Assembly: GCF_019455385.1 (NCBI RefSeq)
Contig: NZ_JACOFR010000019.1
Coordinates: 1-64,000 of the forward strand
Source of the DNA: Bradyrhizobium sp. BR 10289
Lineage (GTDB): Bacteria; Pseudomonadota; Alphaproteobacteria; Rhizobiales; Xanthobacteraceae
DNA: 64,000 bases
Direction: 5' to 3'
In this document: positions 34,828-42,937 of the stretch, one piece after another
How positions within the stretch are numbered: position 1 is the stretch's first letter
Layout: every line of letters begins with the position of its first letter
The notes under the pieces: model-generated
The model's input: only the letters and a program-made list of their open reading frames with translations
Told to the model about the DNA's origin: nothing
Database searches by the model: none
Translations under genes and position numbers: made by a program

Positions 34828-35832
34828 ATGACTTTCTCGCAACGCTCCCGCTCTCTGTTCAAGACGATCGCCGTCGTGCTGGCGCTTGCGCTGCCGACCG
34901 CGCTCGCCATCTCGTCCGCTGACGCCCGCGTCGGCGGCGGCATGTCGTCGGGGTCGCGCGGCTCGCGCACCTTTTCGGCGCCGCCGTCGACCACGACCGC
35001 GCCGGGCTCGACCTCGCAGTTCAACCGCACCTACACCCAGCCGGGCTCAGGCATGAACTCGGCCGCCACTGCGCCCGCGCGCGGCGGCCTGTTCGGCCGC
35101 GCCGGCGGCTTCATGGGCGGCCTTGCGGCCGGCTTCCTCGGCGCAGGCCTGCTCGGCATGCTGTTCGGCGGCGGCCTGTTCGGCGGCCTCGGCGGCCTGT
35201 CGTCGATCCTCGGTCTGATCATCCAGATCGTGCTGGTGGTGTTCGTGGTGCGGCTGGCGATGTCGTGGTGGCAGCGCCGCCACACGCCGCAGGCGGCCTA
35301 TGCCAACGCTGACGCGGGTCGCGGCCCTGGACCGCAGACGAACTATCGCAGCGGCCTAGGCGGTGGGCTCGGCAGCGGACTTGGCAGCGGACTTGGCGGC
35401 TTCGGTTTCGGCGGCAACAACAACGCGCCGCTCGAGATCAAGCCGGACGACTATGAAGCGTTCGAGCGCCTGCTCGGCGAGGTCCAGGCCGCATGGTCGA
35501 ACGAGGACGTTGCCAAGCTGCACACGCTCGCGACGCCGGAAATGGTCTCCTATTTCGAGCAGGATCTCGGCCAGAACCGCGCGCGCAACGTCGTCAACAA
35601 GGTCACCAATGTGAAGCTGCTCCAGGGCGACCTCGCGGAAGCCTGGCGCGAAGGCGAGACCGACTACGCCACGGTGGCGCTGCGCTTCGCGCTCACCGAC
35701 AAGACGCTCGACCGCAACACCGGAGCGATCGTCGCCGGCAGCGAGCAGCCGGGCGAGGCGACCGAGATCTGGACCTTTGCCCGCCGTCCGGGCGGCAATT
35801 GGGAACTGTCGGCGATCCAGCAGACCAACTGA
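34828..35832 (+). CDS. Secreted or membrane Tim44-domain protein
   Basis: A 334-residue protein. It has a signal peptide or anchor (residues 1 to about 30, ISSADARVGG), a low-complexity stretch rich in S, T, G and P, then glycine-rich membrane helices around FMGGLAAGFLGAGLLGMLFG and SILGLIIQIVLVVFVVRLAM. A C-terminal Tim44-like domain (about residues 210 to 330) has DYEAFERLLGEVQAAWSNED and ends with WELSAIQQTN. ATG 34828 (GGGAAAC upstream) is preferred to 34804. Function is unknown; the Tim44 fold suggests a lipid or protein-binding role at the inner membrane. Confidence 0.88.
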   Translation: MTFSQRSRSLFKTIAVVLALALPTALAISSADARVGGGMSSGSRGSRTFSAPPSTTTAPGSTSQFNRTYTQPGSGMNSAATAPARGGLFGRAGGFMGGLAAGFLGAGLLGMLFGGGLFGGLGGLSSILGLIIQIVLVVFVVRLAMSWWQRRHTPQAAYANADAGRGPGPQTNYRSGLGGGLGSGLGSGLGGFGFGGNNNAPLEIKPDDYEAFERLLGEVQAAWSNEDVAKLHTLATPEMVSYFEQDLGQNRARNVVNKVTNVKLLQGDLAEAWREGETDYATVALRFALTDKTLDRNTGAIVAGSEQPGEATEIWTFARRPGGNWELSAIQQTN

Positions 35833-35908
35833 CCGCTGACGAGATGACAAACGAGGGCGTCGTGCGCACTGCACGGCGCCCTTTTTTGTTGTCGGACGCT
35901 TTCTGCGC

Positions 35909-36053
35909 CCGTCATTGCGAGCGCCGCGACTTGTCCGCCGAAGCCTTCGGCGAAGGCGGAAGCAATCGAATCTTCCGCGGAGCCAGTCTGGATTGCTTTG
36001 TCGCCAGCGCAAAATTGCTTCGCAATTTTGTCGCGGGCTCCTCGCAATGACGG
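35909..36053. repeat. Dispersed palindromic repeat (GTCATTGCGAG type), copy 2
   Basis: It has the same outer ends as copy 1 (CCGTCATTGCGAG and CTCGCAATGACGG) plus an extra inner hairpin, CAAAATTGC-TTC-GCAATTTTG. It fills most of the 313-base gap between the Tim44-domain gene and the glutathione-transferase-like gene. Confidence 0.85.
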
Positions 36054-36145
36054 AGATTGCGGCGACGCCGTTCGTCTCGCCCTGACGGAACCTTGTGCTG
36101 CATGTTACATTGGTCCGCTCGCTCCCACGCTCACGGACCTCTCTC

Positions 36146-36850
36146 ATGAAATACGAACTCTACTATTGGCCGGAGATCGAGGGCCGCGGCGAATATGTGC
36201 GGCTGGCGCTGGAGGAGGCGGGGGCGGCCTATGTCGACGTGGCTCGTGGCCCGCGCGGCACCAGCGCCATGATGAAAATGATGGAGGCGAAGGGCACGCC
36301 GCCTTTCGCACCGCCGTTCCTGAAAGCGGGCAAGCTCGTGATCGGCCAGACCGCCAACATCCTGCTTTACCTAGGCAGCCGCCACGGCCTCGCGCCGAAG
36401 ACGGAGGCGGGAAAGCTATGGTTGCACCAGCTTCAGCTCACCATCACCGACTTCGTGGTGGAGATTCACGACACCCATCATCCGCTCGGCCCCTCGCTCT
36501 ATTACGAGGACCAGAAGCCGGCGGCGAAGAAGCGCACCGCCGAGTTCTGGGACGAGCGCGTGCCGAAGTTTCTCGGCTATTTCGAACGGCTGCTCGCGGA
36601 CAATCGCGGAGCCTACGTCACGGGCCGCAAACTGACCTATGTTGATCTGTCGCTGTTCCAGATCGTCGCAGGGCTGCGCTATGCCTTCCCCAAGCGCATG
36701 ACGGCGTTCGAGAAAGATGTCCCCGGCCTCGTCGGCCTGCACGACCGCGTCGCCACGCGGCCGAACATCAAGGCCTATCTTGCCAGCGAACGGCGCATTG
36801 CCTTCAACGAGCAGGGCATCTTCCGCCGCTACAAGGAGCTGGATAATTAG
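36146..36850 (+). CDS. Glutathione S-transferase family protein
   Basis: A 234-residue two-domain protein. The N-terminal thioredoxin-like domain starts YELYYWPEIEGRGEYVRLAL and has the cis-proline region FAPPFLKAG followed by the glutathione-binding IGQTANILLYLG. The all-helical C-terminal domain carries KLTYVDLSLFQIVAGLRYAF, the place of the conserved N-capping box and aspartate. No classical catalytic cysteine or serine is seen near the first helix; a tyrosine (Y6 or Y7) may serve. Substrate unknown. ATG 36146 is chosen because the fold begins there. Confidence 0.85.
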   Translation: MKYELYYWPEIEGRGEYVRLALEEAGAAYVDVARGPRGTSAMMKMMEAKGTPPFAPPFLKAGKLVIGQTANILLYLGSRHGLAPKTEAGKLWLHQLQLTITDFVVEIHDTHHPLGPSLYYEDQKPAAKKRTAEFWDERVPKFLGYFERLLADNRGAYVTGRKLTYVDLSLFQIVAGLRYAFPKRMTAFEKDVPGLVGLHDRVATRPNIKAYLASERRIAFNEQGIFRRYKELDN

Positions 36851-37057
36851 CCGGAACGTCGCGGACCAGATTGATCGTTTGAATCGCTGGGGACGAGATC
36901 ATGCTCGTCGGGACAGGGTGGCTCGCAGAACATCGTCGCGTCTGCGCTTGCGTGGTGCGGGTTCGCTCTAGCGAGGTTCGGTTGCGACGACCTCTCTCTC
37001 ACCGGGGCGCGCGCCATTGTGATCCCGCGATCCGGCGAAGATGCGGCCGGACACGCG

Positions 37058-37082
37058 AAAAGCCCGATCGACCGGATCGGGC
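37058..37082 (-). terminator. Intrinsic terminator after the 57-residue protein gene
   Basis: On the minus strand GCCCGATC and GATCGGGC form an 8-base stem with a 5-base loop, followed by TTTT. It lies 24 bases past the stop of the small gene at 37106 and supports that gene being real. Confidence 0.8.
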
Positions 37083-37105
37083 GCTTCAACGCAGGAAGGA
37101 CCGGA

Positions 37106-37279
37106 TCAGGCGAGCTGATCGATCCGCGTGCCCTGACCCGGCGGCAGCGGCGCGGGTGGCGGCGGCTTGTAGGTCGGGTCGTTGTCTTTCGTCTTGGTCT
37201 GGTCGTCCTGCTGCTTGGTCGTGTCGTAGCTCGGAACCACGATCGCGATCGGCGGCGGTGCTACGGTCGAAACACTCAT
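37106..37279 (-). CDS. Small proline-rich protein of unknown function
   Basis: A 57-residue protein opening MSVSTVAPPPIAIVVPSYD and ending in YKPPPPAPLPPGQGTRIDQL, with a central charged stretch of D, K, Q and T. GAGGA lies 7 bases before the ATG, and a terminator hairpin follows. It has no membrane segment, signal peptide or cysteine. No function is known; a binding partner with an SH3-like or similar domain is possible but only a guess. Confidence 0.65.
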   Translation of the reverse strand: MSVSTVAPPPIAIVVPSYDTTKQQDDQTKTKDNDPTYKPPPPAPLPPGQGTRIDQLA

Positions 37280-37436
37280 CCACAAATCCTCACAGATGGA
37301 AACAATTGACCCTGCGCCTGGAGGAGCGAAATTTCCTTCAAGCCAATCGTTAAAATGCGAGGGAGTTGGTGGGGCGGGAAGGAGGCTATTCTTGCGTCTC
37401 ATCCGCGCCGTGTTTGGGGCAACGACAAATCTCTCC

Positions 37437-37555
37437 CCGTCATTGCGAGGAGCTCGCGACAAAATTGCGTAGCAATTTTACGCTGATGCGACGAAGCAAT
37501 CCAGAATCTTTCCGCAGAGACAGTCTGGATTGCTTCGCTGCGCTCGCAATGACGG
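37437..37555. repeat. Dispersed palindromic repeat (GTCATTGCGAG type), copy 3
   Basis: Outer ends as in the other two copies, again with an AAAATTGCGTAGCAATTTT inner hairpin, here in the left arm. It occupies part of the 345-base gap between two minus-strand genes; the rest of the gap shows no gene. Confidence 0.85.
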
Positions 37556-37624
37556 AGTGTGTGGCGAGCGGCGTCGCGATGCGTCCGCACCCTCGTCCCC
37601 GGCAAGCGAGAAGCAGCCCCCCTT

Positions 37625-38098
37625 CTACTCGTCCTTGCCGCGCGTAATCGCGATCGACGCGTCCGTCTTGGTGCGGGTGCATTCCATGTTGAGCCGCCGG
37701 TAGCGCATCGTGATCTTGTCCCCGCGGAGCAGGCCCATCCGCTTCAGGCAGCGTGTCGCGCCGGTCGTGGTGTCGTCCTTCGTCACCGTGAAGACGATCG
37801 CTGCCATCGATCCAACCAGTGCAAAGAACTCCGGCGTCGGCTTGCGATCGCCCTTGGCGTAGAGCTCGATCGAATATTTGTCGCCGCGGCAACCTACCGA
37901 CAGCTCCTTGGCCGCGGGATGGGTGAGGTAGACGATGTTGCCGGCGCGGAAATTCACCTTGAGGCGGTCGATCTGGTTCGCCAGCTCCTTGGCGCTGTCG
38001 TCGCAGCGGTCGGCGCGCGCAGGCGAGGCGAGGGTCACAAGGCCGGTGATGGCGGCGGCGACCAGGATCGCGCCGCGGAGGTTCAGTTTGAAAATCAT
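37625..38098 (-). CDS. Secreted protein of unknown function
   Basis: A 157-residue protein with a clear signal peptide (ILVAAAITGLVTLASPARAD, cleavage near residue 30). The mature part has four cysteines (RCDDSAK, VGCRGDK, TRCLKRM and MECTRTK), enough for two disulfide bonds in the periplasm. AAGGGG lies about 9 bases before the ATG at 38098. The frame is open upstream, but the signal peptide sets the start. No family is recognised. Confidence 0.75.
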   Translation of the reverse strand: MIFKLNLRGAILVAAAITGLVTLASPARADRCDDSAKELANQIDRLKVNFRAGNIVYLTHPAAKELSVGCRGDKYSIELYAKGDRKPTPEFFALVGSMAAIVFTVTKDDTTTGATRCLKRMGLLRGDKITMRYRRLNMECTRTKTDASIAITRGKDE

Positions 38099-38309
38099 GA
38101 TGAAAAGCCCCTTAGGGCGCGCATTCAAGCGTCCGCGGCCGCGAAGCGCAAGAGTGGGAATGGTCCTTTCCACGCGCTGTGCCAAGGCCATCCCGAGCCC
38201 CAGCCACCATTTCGCATGCACAACAGTCCCTTTCTTTTCTGCCGGAAATGGGCTTAGAACGTTTCTATGCTGAGAGCCCGCGAGGGCTCCAAAACCCCTG
38301 GATTTACCC

Positions 38310-39965
38310 ATGAACGCTCCCACCGCCTTCCCCGATTCCTCAAAGCCCGTCCCGCCCTACAAGCACACCCCGCTGTTCCCGTTGGGCAAGGACGAGACTC
38401 CCTATAAGAAGATCACGACCGAAGGCGTACGGGTCGAGAAAGTCCTGGGCAAGGACATGCTGGTGGTGTCACGCGAGGCGCTGCGGGCGCTGTCGGAGGC
38501 GGCTTTTGGCGACATCAACCACTATCTGCGGCCGGGACATCTGAAGCAGCTCCGCGCCATCCTGGAGGACGGCGAGGCGAGCCCGAACGACAAGTTCGTC
38601 GCGCTGGACTTTTTGAAGAACGCCAACATCGCCGCCGGCGGCGTGCTGCCGATGTGCCAGGACACCGGCACCGCGATCATCATGGGCAAGAAGGGCTGCA
38701 ACGTCATTACCGACGGTGACGACGAAGCGGCGCTGTCGGAAGGCGCGCGGGACGCTTATCTGCGCCGTAATCTGCGCTACTCGCAGGTCGCGCCGCTCTC
38801 GATGTACGAGGAGAAGAACACCGCCAATAACATGCCGGCGCAGTGCGAGATCTACGCCGAGGGTGACGACGCCTACAAGTTCATGTTCATGGCGAAGGGC
38901 GGCGGCTCCGCCAACAAGAGCTTTCTGTTCCAGGCGACGCCCTCGGTGCTGACCAAGGACCGGCTGCTCGCCTTCCTGAAGGAGAAGATCCTCACCCTAG
39001 GTACTGCAGCGTGCCCGCCTTATCATCTTGCCATTGTGATCGGCGGCACCTCAGCCGAGCTCTGCATGAAGACGGTGAAGCTCGCCTCCGCCCGCTATCT
39101 CGACGCGCTGCCGACCCACGGCTCGCCCGACGGCAACGCCTTCCGCGACGTCGAGATGGAGAAGGAAATCCACAAGATGACGCAGTCGCTCGGCGTCGGC
39201 GCGCAGTTCGGCGGCAAATATTTCTGCCACGACGTCCGCGTGATCCGCATGCCGCGGCATGGCGCTTCGCTGCCGATCGGGCTTGGCGTGTCGTGCTCCG
39301 CGGACCGCCAGGTGCTCGGCAAGATCACCAAGGAGGGCGTCTATCTCGAGGAGCTCGAGCACAACCCGGCGCAATACCTGCCGCAAGTTGAAGAGTCGCT
39401 CGGCGGCGAGGTCGTCAAGATCGACCTCAACCAGCCGATGAAGGACATTCTGGCGACTTTCTCGAAATACCCGATCAAGACCCGCGTCTCGATGACCGGC
39501 ACCATGATCGTCGCGCGCGACAGCGCGCACGCCAAGCTGCGTGAGCGGCTGGAGAAGGGCGAGCCGCTGCCTGATTACTTCAAGAACCACCCGGTCTATT
39601 ACGCCGGTCCCGCCAAGACGCCCGAGGGCTACGCCTCAGGCGCGTTCGGTCCGACCACCGCGGGCCGCATGGATTCCTTCGTCGACCAGTTCCAGGCCGC
39701 CGGCGGATCGATGGTGATGGTGGCCAAGGGCAACCGCGCGCCGGCCGTGCGCGAAGCCTGCAAGAAGTATGGCGGCTTCTATCTCGGCTCGATCGGCGGC
39801 GCGGCGGCGAACCTCGCCGAGCACTGCATCAAGAAGGTCGAGGTGCTCGAATATCCCGAACTCGGCATGGAAGCGATCTGGCGCATCGAAGTCGTTGACT
39901 TCCCGGCGTTCATCATCATCGATGACAAGGGGAACGACTTCTTCAAGGAGTTGAACCTGGGCTAG
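38310..39965 (+). CDS. fumA: Class I fumarate hydratase (iron-sulfur)
   Basis: A 551-residue class I fumarase, interconverting fumarate and malate in the citric acid cycle. The three cysteines expected to hold the [4Fe-4S] cluster are visible: C116 in LPMCQDTGTA, C235 in TAACPPYH and C329 in GVSCSADRQ. The alpha part is followed by the beta-type C-terminal domain (TMIVARDSAHAKLRERLE, YAGPAKTPEG, GSIGGAAANLA). Length and order fit the FumA type. It stands alone, divergent from the secreted-protein gene, with a large palindrome after it. Confidence 0.97.
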   Translation: MNAPTAFPDSSKPVPPYKHTPLFPLGKDETPYKKITTEGVRVEKVLGKDMLVVSREALRALSEAAFGDINHYLRPGHLKQLRAILEDGEASPNDKFVALDFLKNANIAAGGVLPMCQDTGTAIIMGKKGCNVITDGDDEAALSEGARDAYLRRNLRYSQVAPLSMYEEKNTANNMPAQCEIYAEGDDAYKFMFMAKGGGSANKSFLFQATPSVLTKDRLLAFLKEKILTLGTAACPPYHLAIVIGGTSAELCMKTVKLASARYLDALPTHGSPDGNAFRDVEMEKEIHKMTQSLGVGAQFGGKYFCHDVRVIRMPRHGASLPIGLGVSCSADRQVLGKITKEGVYLEELEHNPAQYLPQVEESLGGEVVKIDLNQPMKDILATFSKYPIKTRVSMTGTMIVARDSAHAKLRERLEKGEPLPDYFKNHPVYYAGPAKTPEGYASGAFGPTTAGRMDSFVDQFQAAGGSMVMVAKGNRAPAVREACKKYGGFYLGSIGGAAANLAEHCIKKVEVLEYPELGMEAIWRIEVVDFPAFIIIDDKGNDFFKELNLG

Positions 39966-39977
39966 CTGCCTTTTCAC

Positions 39978-40116
39978 CTCGCCCCGCTTGCGGGGAGAGG
40001 TCGGACTTTGCGCGTGCGCAAAGTCCGGGTGAGGGGGACTCTCCGCGAGTCCAGCTGTCACTGCCCTCGCGGAGACTCCCCCTCACCCCAACCCTCTCCC
40101 CGCAAGCGGGGCGAGG
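39978..40116. repeat. Long imperfect palindrome after fumA
   Basis: CCTCGCCCCGCTTGCGGGGA at the left pairs with TCCCCGCAAGCGGGGCGAGG at the right. Inner arms (GGTGAGGGGGA with TCCCCCTCACC, and CTCCGCGAG with CTCGCGGAG) continue the symmetry toward a short centre near 40055. It lies between the convergent fumA and SH3-protein genes and may end transcription from both sides. Confidence 0.85.
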
Positions 40117-40124
40117 GAGAAGAG

Positions 40125-41042
40125 CTAGCTACAATTCGTGACCTGGTTGGAGCACAGCGCGCGCCACCAGCCGCGGACGCCGTCCTGGCTCTCGACCAGG
40201 CCCCAGAGGCCGCTGCACGCAAGGATACGCTTCGGGCCGCCATCGGTGTCGATCGCACCGCCCAGCTCGCGCTGCGCCGGCATCCATTTGGCATCGACGA
40301 AGGGGGCCTGGAAAAGTCCGCCCATGCGCGTTGCGCCATTCGCGTAGGATGCGCCGACCTTGTTGGAGGCAACCCAGCCGCGGCCTGCGTAAGGCTTCGG
40401 CGCGCTGCGTGGATAGCGCTTCTCGTCCTCGTAATCCTTGCCCGGCGGTTTTGCGCCTTCGATCAGGAACCAACCCTCCTTGAAACCGATGATGCGGAAT
40501 TCGGTGAGCCAGCCGCCGTCGGGCGTGTTCTCGGCGCCGCCGAGCTTGAGCCGGTAGGGCGGTGGCAGCGTGCCGAGCACGCGCGCTTTCACTGACGGCT
40601 CGGCGCGGACGTTGAGGCCTTGCGGGTCCTTGTCGATCGACCAGGCGCCGAGATCGCAGGGTTCGGTGCCCTCCGGCAGGCTTGCGCGTTTCGCGGCGAG
40701 GTCGGCGTGGACCTTTGCGAAGTCGGTGTCGTCGTTATCAGGATCGGGTCCGCTACGCGGTTTCAACTCGGCCGAGACGGCACGCGTTGCATCCGGCGTC
40801 AGCGCAACGACGAGCGACTGACGCGCGGCAAACACGCTTGCCGGTGTCCTCGGATCGTTCGATGTCGCGGAATAGACGGCGAGATAACCGGTCGAGCCTT
40901 CGGTCCGGTAGGCAGCACCCGCGACATAGCCTGCGGGCACCATGGCGAGCGTGCTCGCGCGCCACGCCGGTTCCTGGTCATCCGCGCGCGCTTGTGTCGC
41001 GACACACAGAACCGCCGCCGCGATGAGACCACACGCACGCAT
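40125..41042 (-). CDS. Secreted SH3-domain protein of unknown function
   Basis: A 305-residue protein with a signal peptide (LIAAAVLCVATQARADD). An SH3-like domain of the bacterial type lies at about residues 145 to 190 (GLNVRAEPSVKARVLGTLPP). A long C-terminal part has GWFLIEGAKPPGKDY and ends LWGLVESQDGVRGWWRALCS with several cysteines. It should act in the envelope. Its next neighbour, 15 bases upstream on the same strand, is the 98-residue protein gene, so the two may be cotranscribed. Confidence 0.75.
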   Translation of the reverse strand: MRACGLIAAAVLCVATQARADDQEPAWRASTLAMVPAGYVAGAAYRTEGSTGYLAVYSATSNDPRTPASVFAARQSLVVALTPDATRAVSAELKPRSGPDPDNDDTDFAKVHADLAAKRASLPEGTEPCDLGAWSIDKDPQGLNVRAEPSVKARVLGTLPPPYRLKLGGAENTPDGGWLTEFRIIGFKEGWFLIEGAKPPGKDYEDEKRYPRSAPKPYAGRGWVASNKVGASYANGATRMGGLFQAPFVDAKWMPAQRELGGAIDTDGGPKRILACSGLWGLVESQDGVRGWWRALCSNQVTNCS

Positions 41043-41057
41043 CGATGCAGCGCGGCC

Positions 41058-41354
41058 TTACGCCCGCGCACCCGTGAAGGGAAAGCTGCCCATCGGGCCG
41101 ATGCCCATCTCGCCGCTGATGCTGTCGCCGGCGACGGTGCCGGTGAATTCGAGCGTGAGCGGCATCGGGTTGGTGATCGAGACCTTCCATGAGACGTTGT
41201 CGCCGGAGACGGTGCCGTCGAAAATCTCGGCGGTATTTCCTTCCGCACCCTGCGTGCCCGTGAGCGTGCCGCCCGCGGCCTTCAAGGTCAGCGTCGCCTG
41301 GCGCTCGCCCATGGGCGTCGTCATGGTCAGATTCCAGTTGCCGTCTACGGCCAT
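41058..41354 (-). CDS. Conserved small beta-rich protein
   Basis: A 98-residue soluble protein made of repeated strands: MAVDGNWNLTMTTPMGERQA, LTLKAAGGTLTGTQG, VSWKVSITNPMPLTLEFTG and ISGEMGIGPMGSFPFTGARA. The pattern suggests a small lipocalin-like or single-sheet fold. GGGAGACGGAA precedes the ATG at 41354; the frame is open further up but this site is better. No signal peptide. Function is unknown. Confidence 0.75.
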   Translation of the reverse strand: MAVDGNWNLTMTTPMGERQATLTLKAAGGTLTGTQGAEGNTAEIFDGTVSGDNVSWKVSITNPMPLTLEFTGTVAGDSISGEMGIGPMGSFPFTGARA

Positions 41355-41456
41355 TTCCGTCTCCCAAAATCCCGGCCGGCCGCGATGATCCACGGCCAGT
41401 CCTGAGCGAGCCTATAGCCCAACCCGCAGCTGCTGCCTAACGCTCCGATAGGGCAT

Positions 41457-42011
41457 TTAGGCGCGGGCGGCGGCACGCTTGCGACTGGTTACGATCAGGC
41501 GCAGGACGACATATTGCACGGCAAAGGCCAGGATCTTGGCGCCGCCCGCGACCACTGTGATGTAGAACGCCCACAGCTTCAGGTCGCCCGTGGCAGCCAC
41601 CGCGATCATGCCGGCGCCGATCACGAACATCAGCGCCGCCCACGCATAGCCCGCGGCCGTGACATATTCCGGCACGGTCTCGACCACGATCGGCGGCATG
41701 TAGCGCAGCATCCAGCCGCGCTTGAGCATGATGGCGCCGATCGCGAAATGCGCGACCGACGGCTTTGCCAGCATGAAGCGCGGATCATTGGTGAGCAGCG
41801 TGATCGTACCCAGCACGACGACGAGCGCGAGGCTCGCATAGGTCATGTAGTTGAGCTGCTGCCCCTTGACGCGAGCGTAGATCACCTGCGCTGCCGCGCC
41901 GGCGATCGCCACCGACGTAGCCAGCACGATGTTGTCGGTGATCAGATAGATCACCAGGAAAATAATAGCGGAGAGGAAGTCGGAGGCGAGGCGGGCGAAT
42001 ACGTCCTTCAT
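41457..42011 (-). CDS. YciB/IspZ-type inner-membrane septation protein
   Basis: A 184-residue protein with five apparent membrane segments. The first 110 residues match the YciB (IspZ) pattern: FLSAIIFLVIYLITDNIVLA, IYARVKGQQLNYMTYASLAL, VVLGTITLLTNDPRFMLAKP and the motif AIGAIMLKRGWMLRYMPP. YciB takes part in cell-envelope and septum integrity. It is the second gene after a membrane protein at 42024 to 42599, 12 bases apart. Both lie behind the TetR-type operators at 42619 to 42689, so this copy looks regulated and may not be the housekeeping one. Confidence 0.85.
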   Translation of the reverse strand: MKDVFARLASDFLSAIIFLVIYLITDNIVLATSVAIAGAAAQVIYARVKGQQLNYMTYASLALVVVLGTITLLTNDPRFMLAKPSVAHFAIGAIMLKRGWMLRYMPPIVVETVPEYVTAAGYAWAALMFVIGAGMIAVAATGDLKLWAFYITVVAGGAKILAFAVQYVVLRLIVTSRKRAAARA

Positions 42012-42023
42012 CGTCGATCCTGT

Positions 42024-42599
42024 TCAGCGGGCGTCGGGCAGCGCGGCGGTCGGTTTAGCGTACTTGATCTGGCGATATTCCGGATACCATTTTGTGAAGT
42101 AGATCGCGCTGTTGCGCGCGGCAAAAGCCACGGCAAGGCTCAACCAGAGCGGCAGGCCGGGGAAGTAGAGCAGCACGATGTTGGCGGCCGCCATCGCCAG
42201 CGCGGCCGCGGTCCATGCGCCGGTGATGACGTAGTTGGCGGTGAGGAAGCCGGGCATCGCCGCGATCTCGGCCGGCACCGATTCAACCGCATATTGCAGC
42301 GTGAAGGGGCGGCGGAGCAGCATCGAGCCGAGCGAGATGACGAAGATGCCGATGTCGACTGACAGCTTGACGCCGAGCGTGCCGAGCTGCGGATCGACCA
42401 GCGCAAGGTAGAGGGCGATGGCGGCAAACACGATCGCCGAGCCCGCCGCCAGGATCTTCACGGAGCGACCACGCGCGACATCGATCGCGACCGTGGCGAG
42501 GCAGATCGCGGAGCCCGCGAACACGCTCACCGTCGCCGACGTCACCAGCATGAGGAAGGTATAAGCGCCGTAGGGCGCGAGGATCAGGAAAATCGCCAT
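42024..42599 (-). CDS. Multi-pass membrane protein of unknown function
   Basis: A 191-residue protein with about five membrane segments (for example FLMLVTSATVSVFAGSAICL and SAIVFAAIALYLALVDPQL), a conserved-looking middle VKLSVDIGIFVISLGSMLL and a C-terminal FTKWYPEYRQIKYAKP. Its size and helix order resemble the following YciB-type protein, so it may be a distant relative. ATG 42599 with GAGG upstream is preferred to 42614. The operator pair lies just before it, the nearer site 20 bases from the start. Confidence 0.72.
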   Translation of the reverse strand: MAIFLILAPYGAYTFLMLVTSATVSVFAGSAICLATVAIDVARGRSVKILAAGSAIVFAAIALYLALVDPQLGTLGVKLSVDIGIFVISLGSMLLRRPFTLQYAVESVPAEIAAMPGFLTANYVITGAWTAAALAMAAANIVLLYFPGLPLWLSLAVAFAARNSAIYFTKWYPEYRQIKYAKPTAALPDAR

Positions 42600-42618
42600 G
42601 GGCCGCCTCGGCATGTAA

Positions 42619-42637
42619 ATCTTTACAATGTAAAGAT
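42619..42637. promoter_or_regulatory. Perfect 19-base palindromic operator, site A1
   Basis: ATCTTTACAATGTAAAGAT is a perfect palindrome (9+1+9), 20 bases before the start of the membrane protein gene. A near copy occurs at 44353 before the carotenoid oxygenase gene. It is the probable site of the TetR-type regulator at 44444. Confidence 0.75.
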
Positions 42638-42670
42638 CAATAGTTCGGTAGCGGTGCCCGGTCAAGCGAA

Positions 42671-42689
42671 ATCTTTACAGTGTCAAAAT
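42671..42689. promoter_or_regulatory. Imperfect operator, site A2
   Basis: ATCTTTACAGTGTCAAAAT keeps the left arm of site A1 and a changed right arm. It lies 52 bases from A1, start to start, and overlaps the last bases of the 86-residue protein gene. The sequence just before it, GTCAAGCGAA, recurs before site B2. Confidence 0.65.
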
Positions 42690-42935
42690 TGTGTAGGCGA
42701 CTTCCAAAAAGTGGAGTGTTGCAACGGCTTGGACGGCCACCTCGTCTGCCAATTCAGCCCAGGGCAGGCGGGCGAGCAGCGGCAGGGCGGCGACAATTGA
42801 GATGCCCGCGGCAAGCAGGATGCCGCCGTTGAAAATGGTCTGGCTCCGTCGCAGCCGGATCGCCTGGAATGCGATTGCGATGCAGGCAAGCGCAAGGACG
42901 GCGAGGCAGTCCGTGGTGATCGAGGGCATGTGCAT
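42675..42935 (-). CDS. Small membrane protein next to carotenoid oxygenase
   Basis: An 86-residue protein with three apparent membrane segments: LAVLALACIAIAFQAIRL, IFNGGILLAAGISIVAALPL and a C-terminal AVATLHFLEVAYTIL. The ATG lies only 2 bases after the stop of the carotenoid oxygenase gene, so it should be cotranslated with it. The stop codon overlaps operator site A2. No family is recognised. An association with the oxygenase or its lipophilic substrate is inferred from linkage. Confidence 0.75.
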   Translation of the reverse strand: MHMPSITTDCLAVLALACIAIAFQAIRLRRSQTIFNGGILLAAGISIVAALPLLARLPWAELADEVAVQAVATLHFLEVAYTILTL

Positions 42936-42937
42936 GG

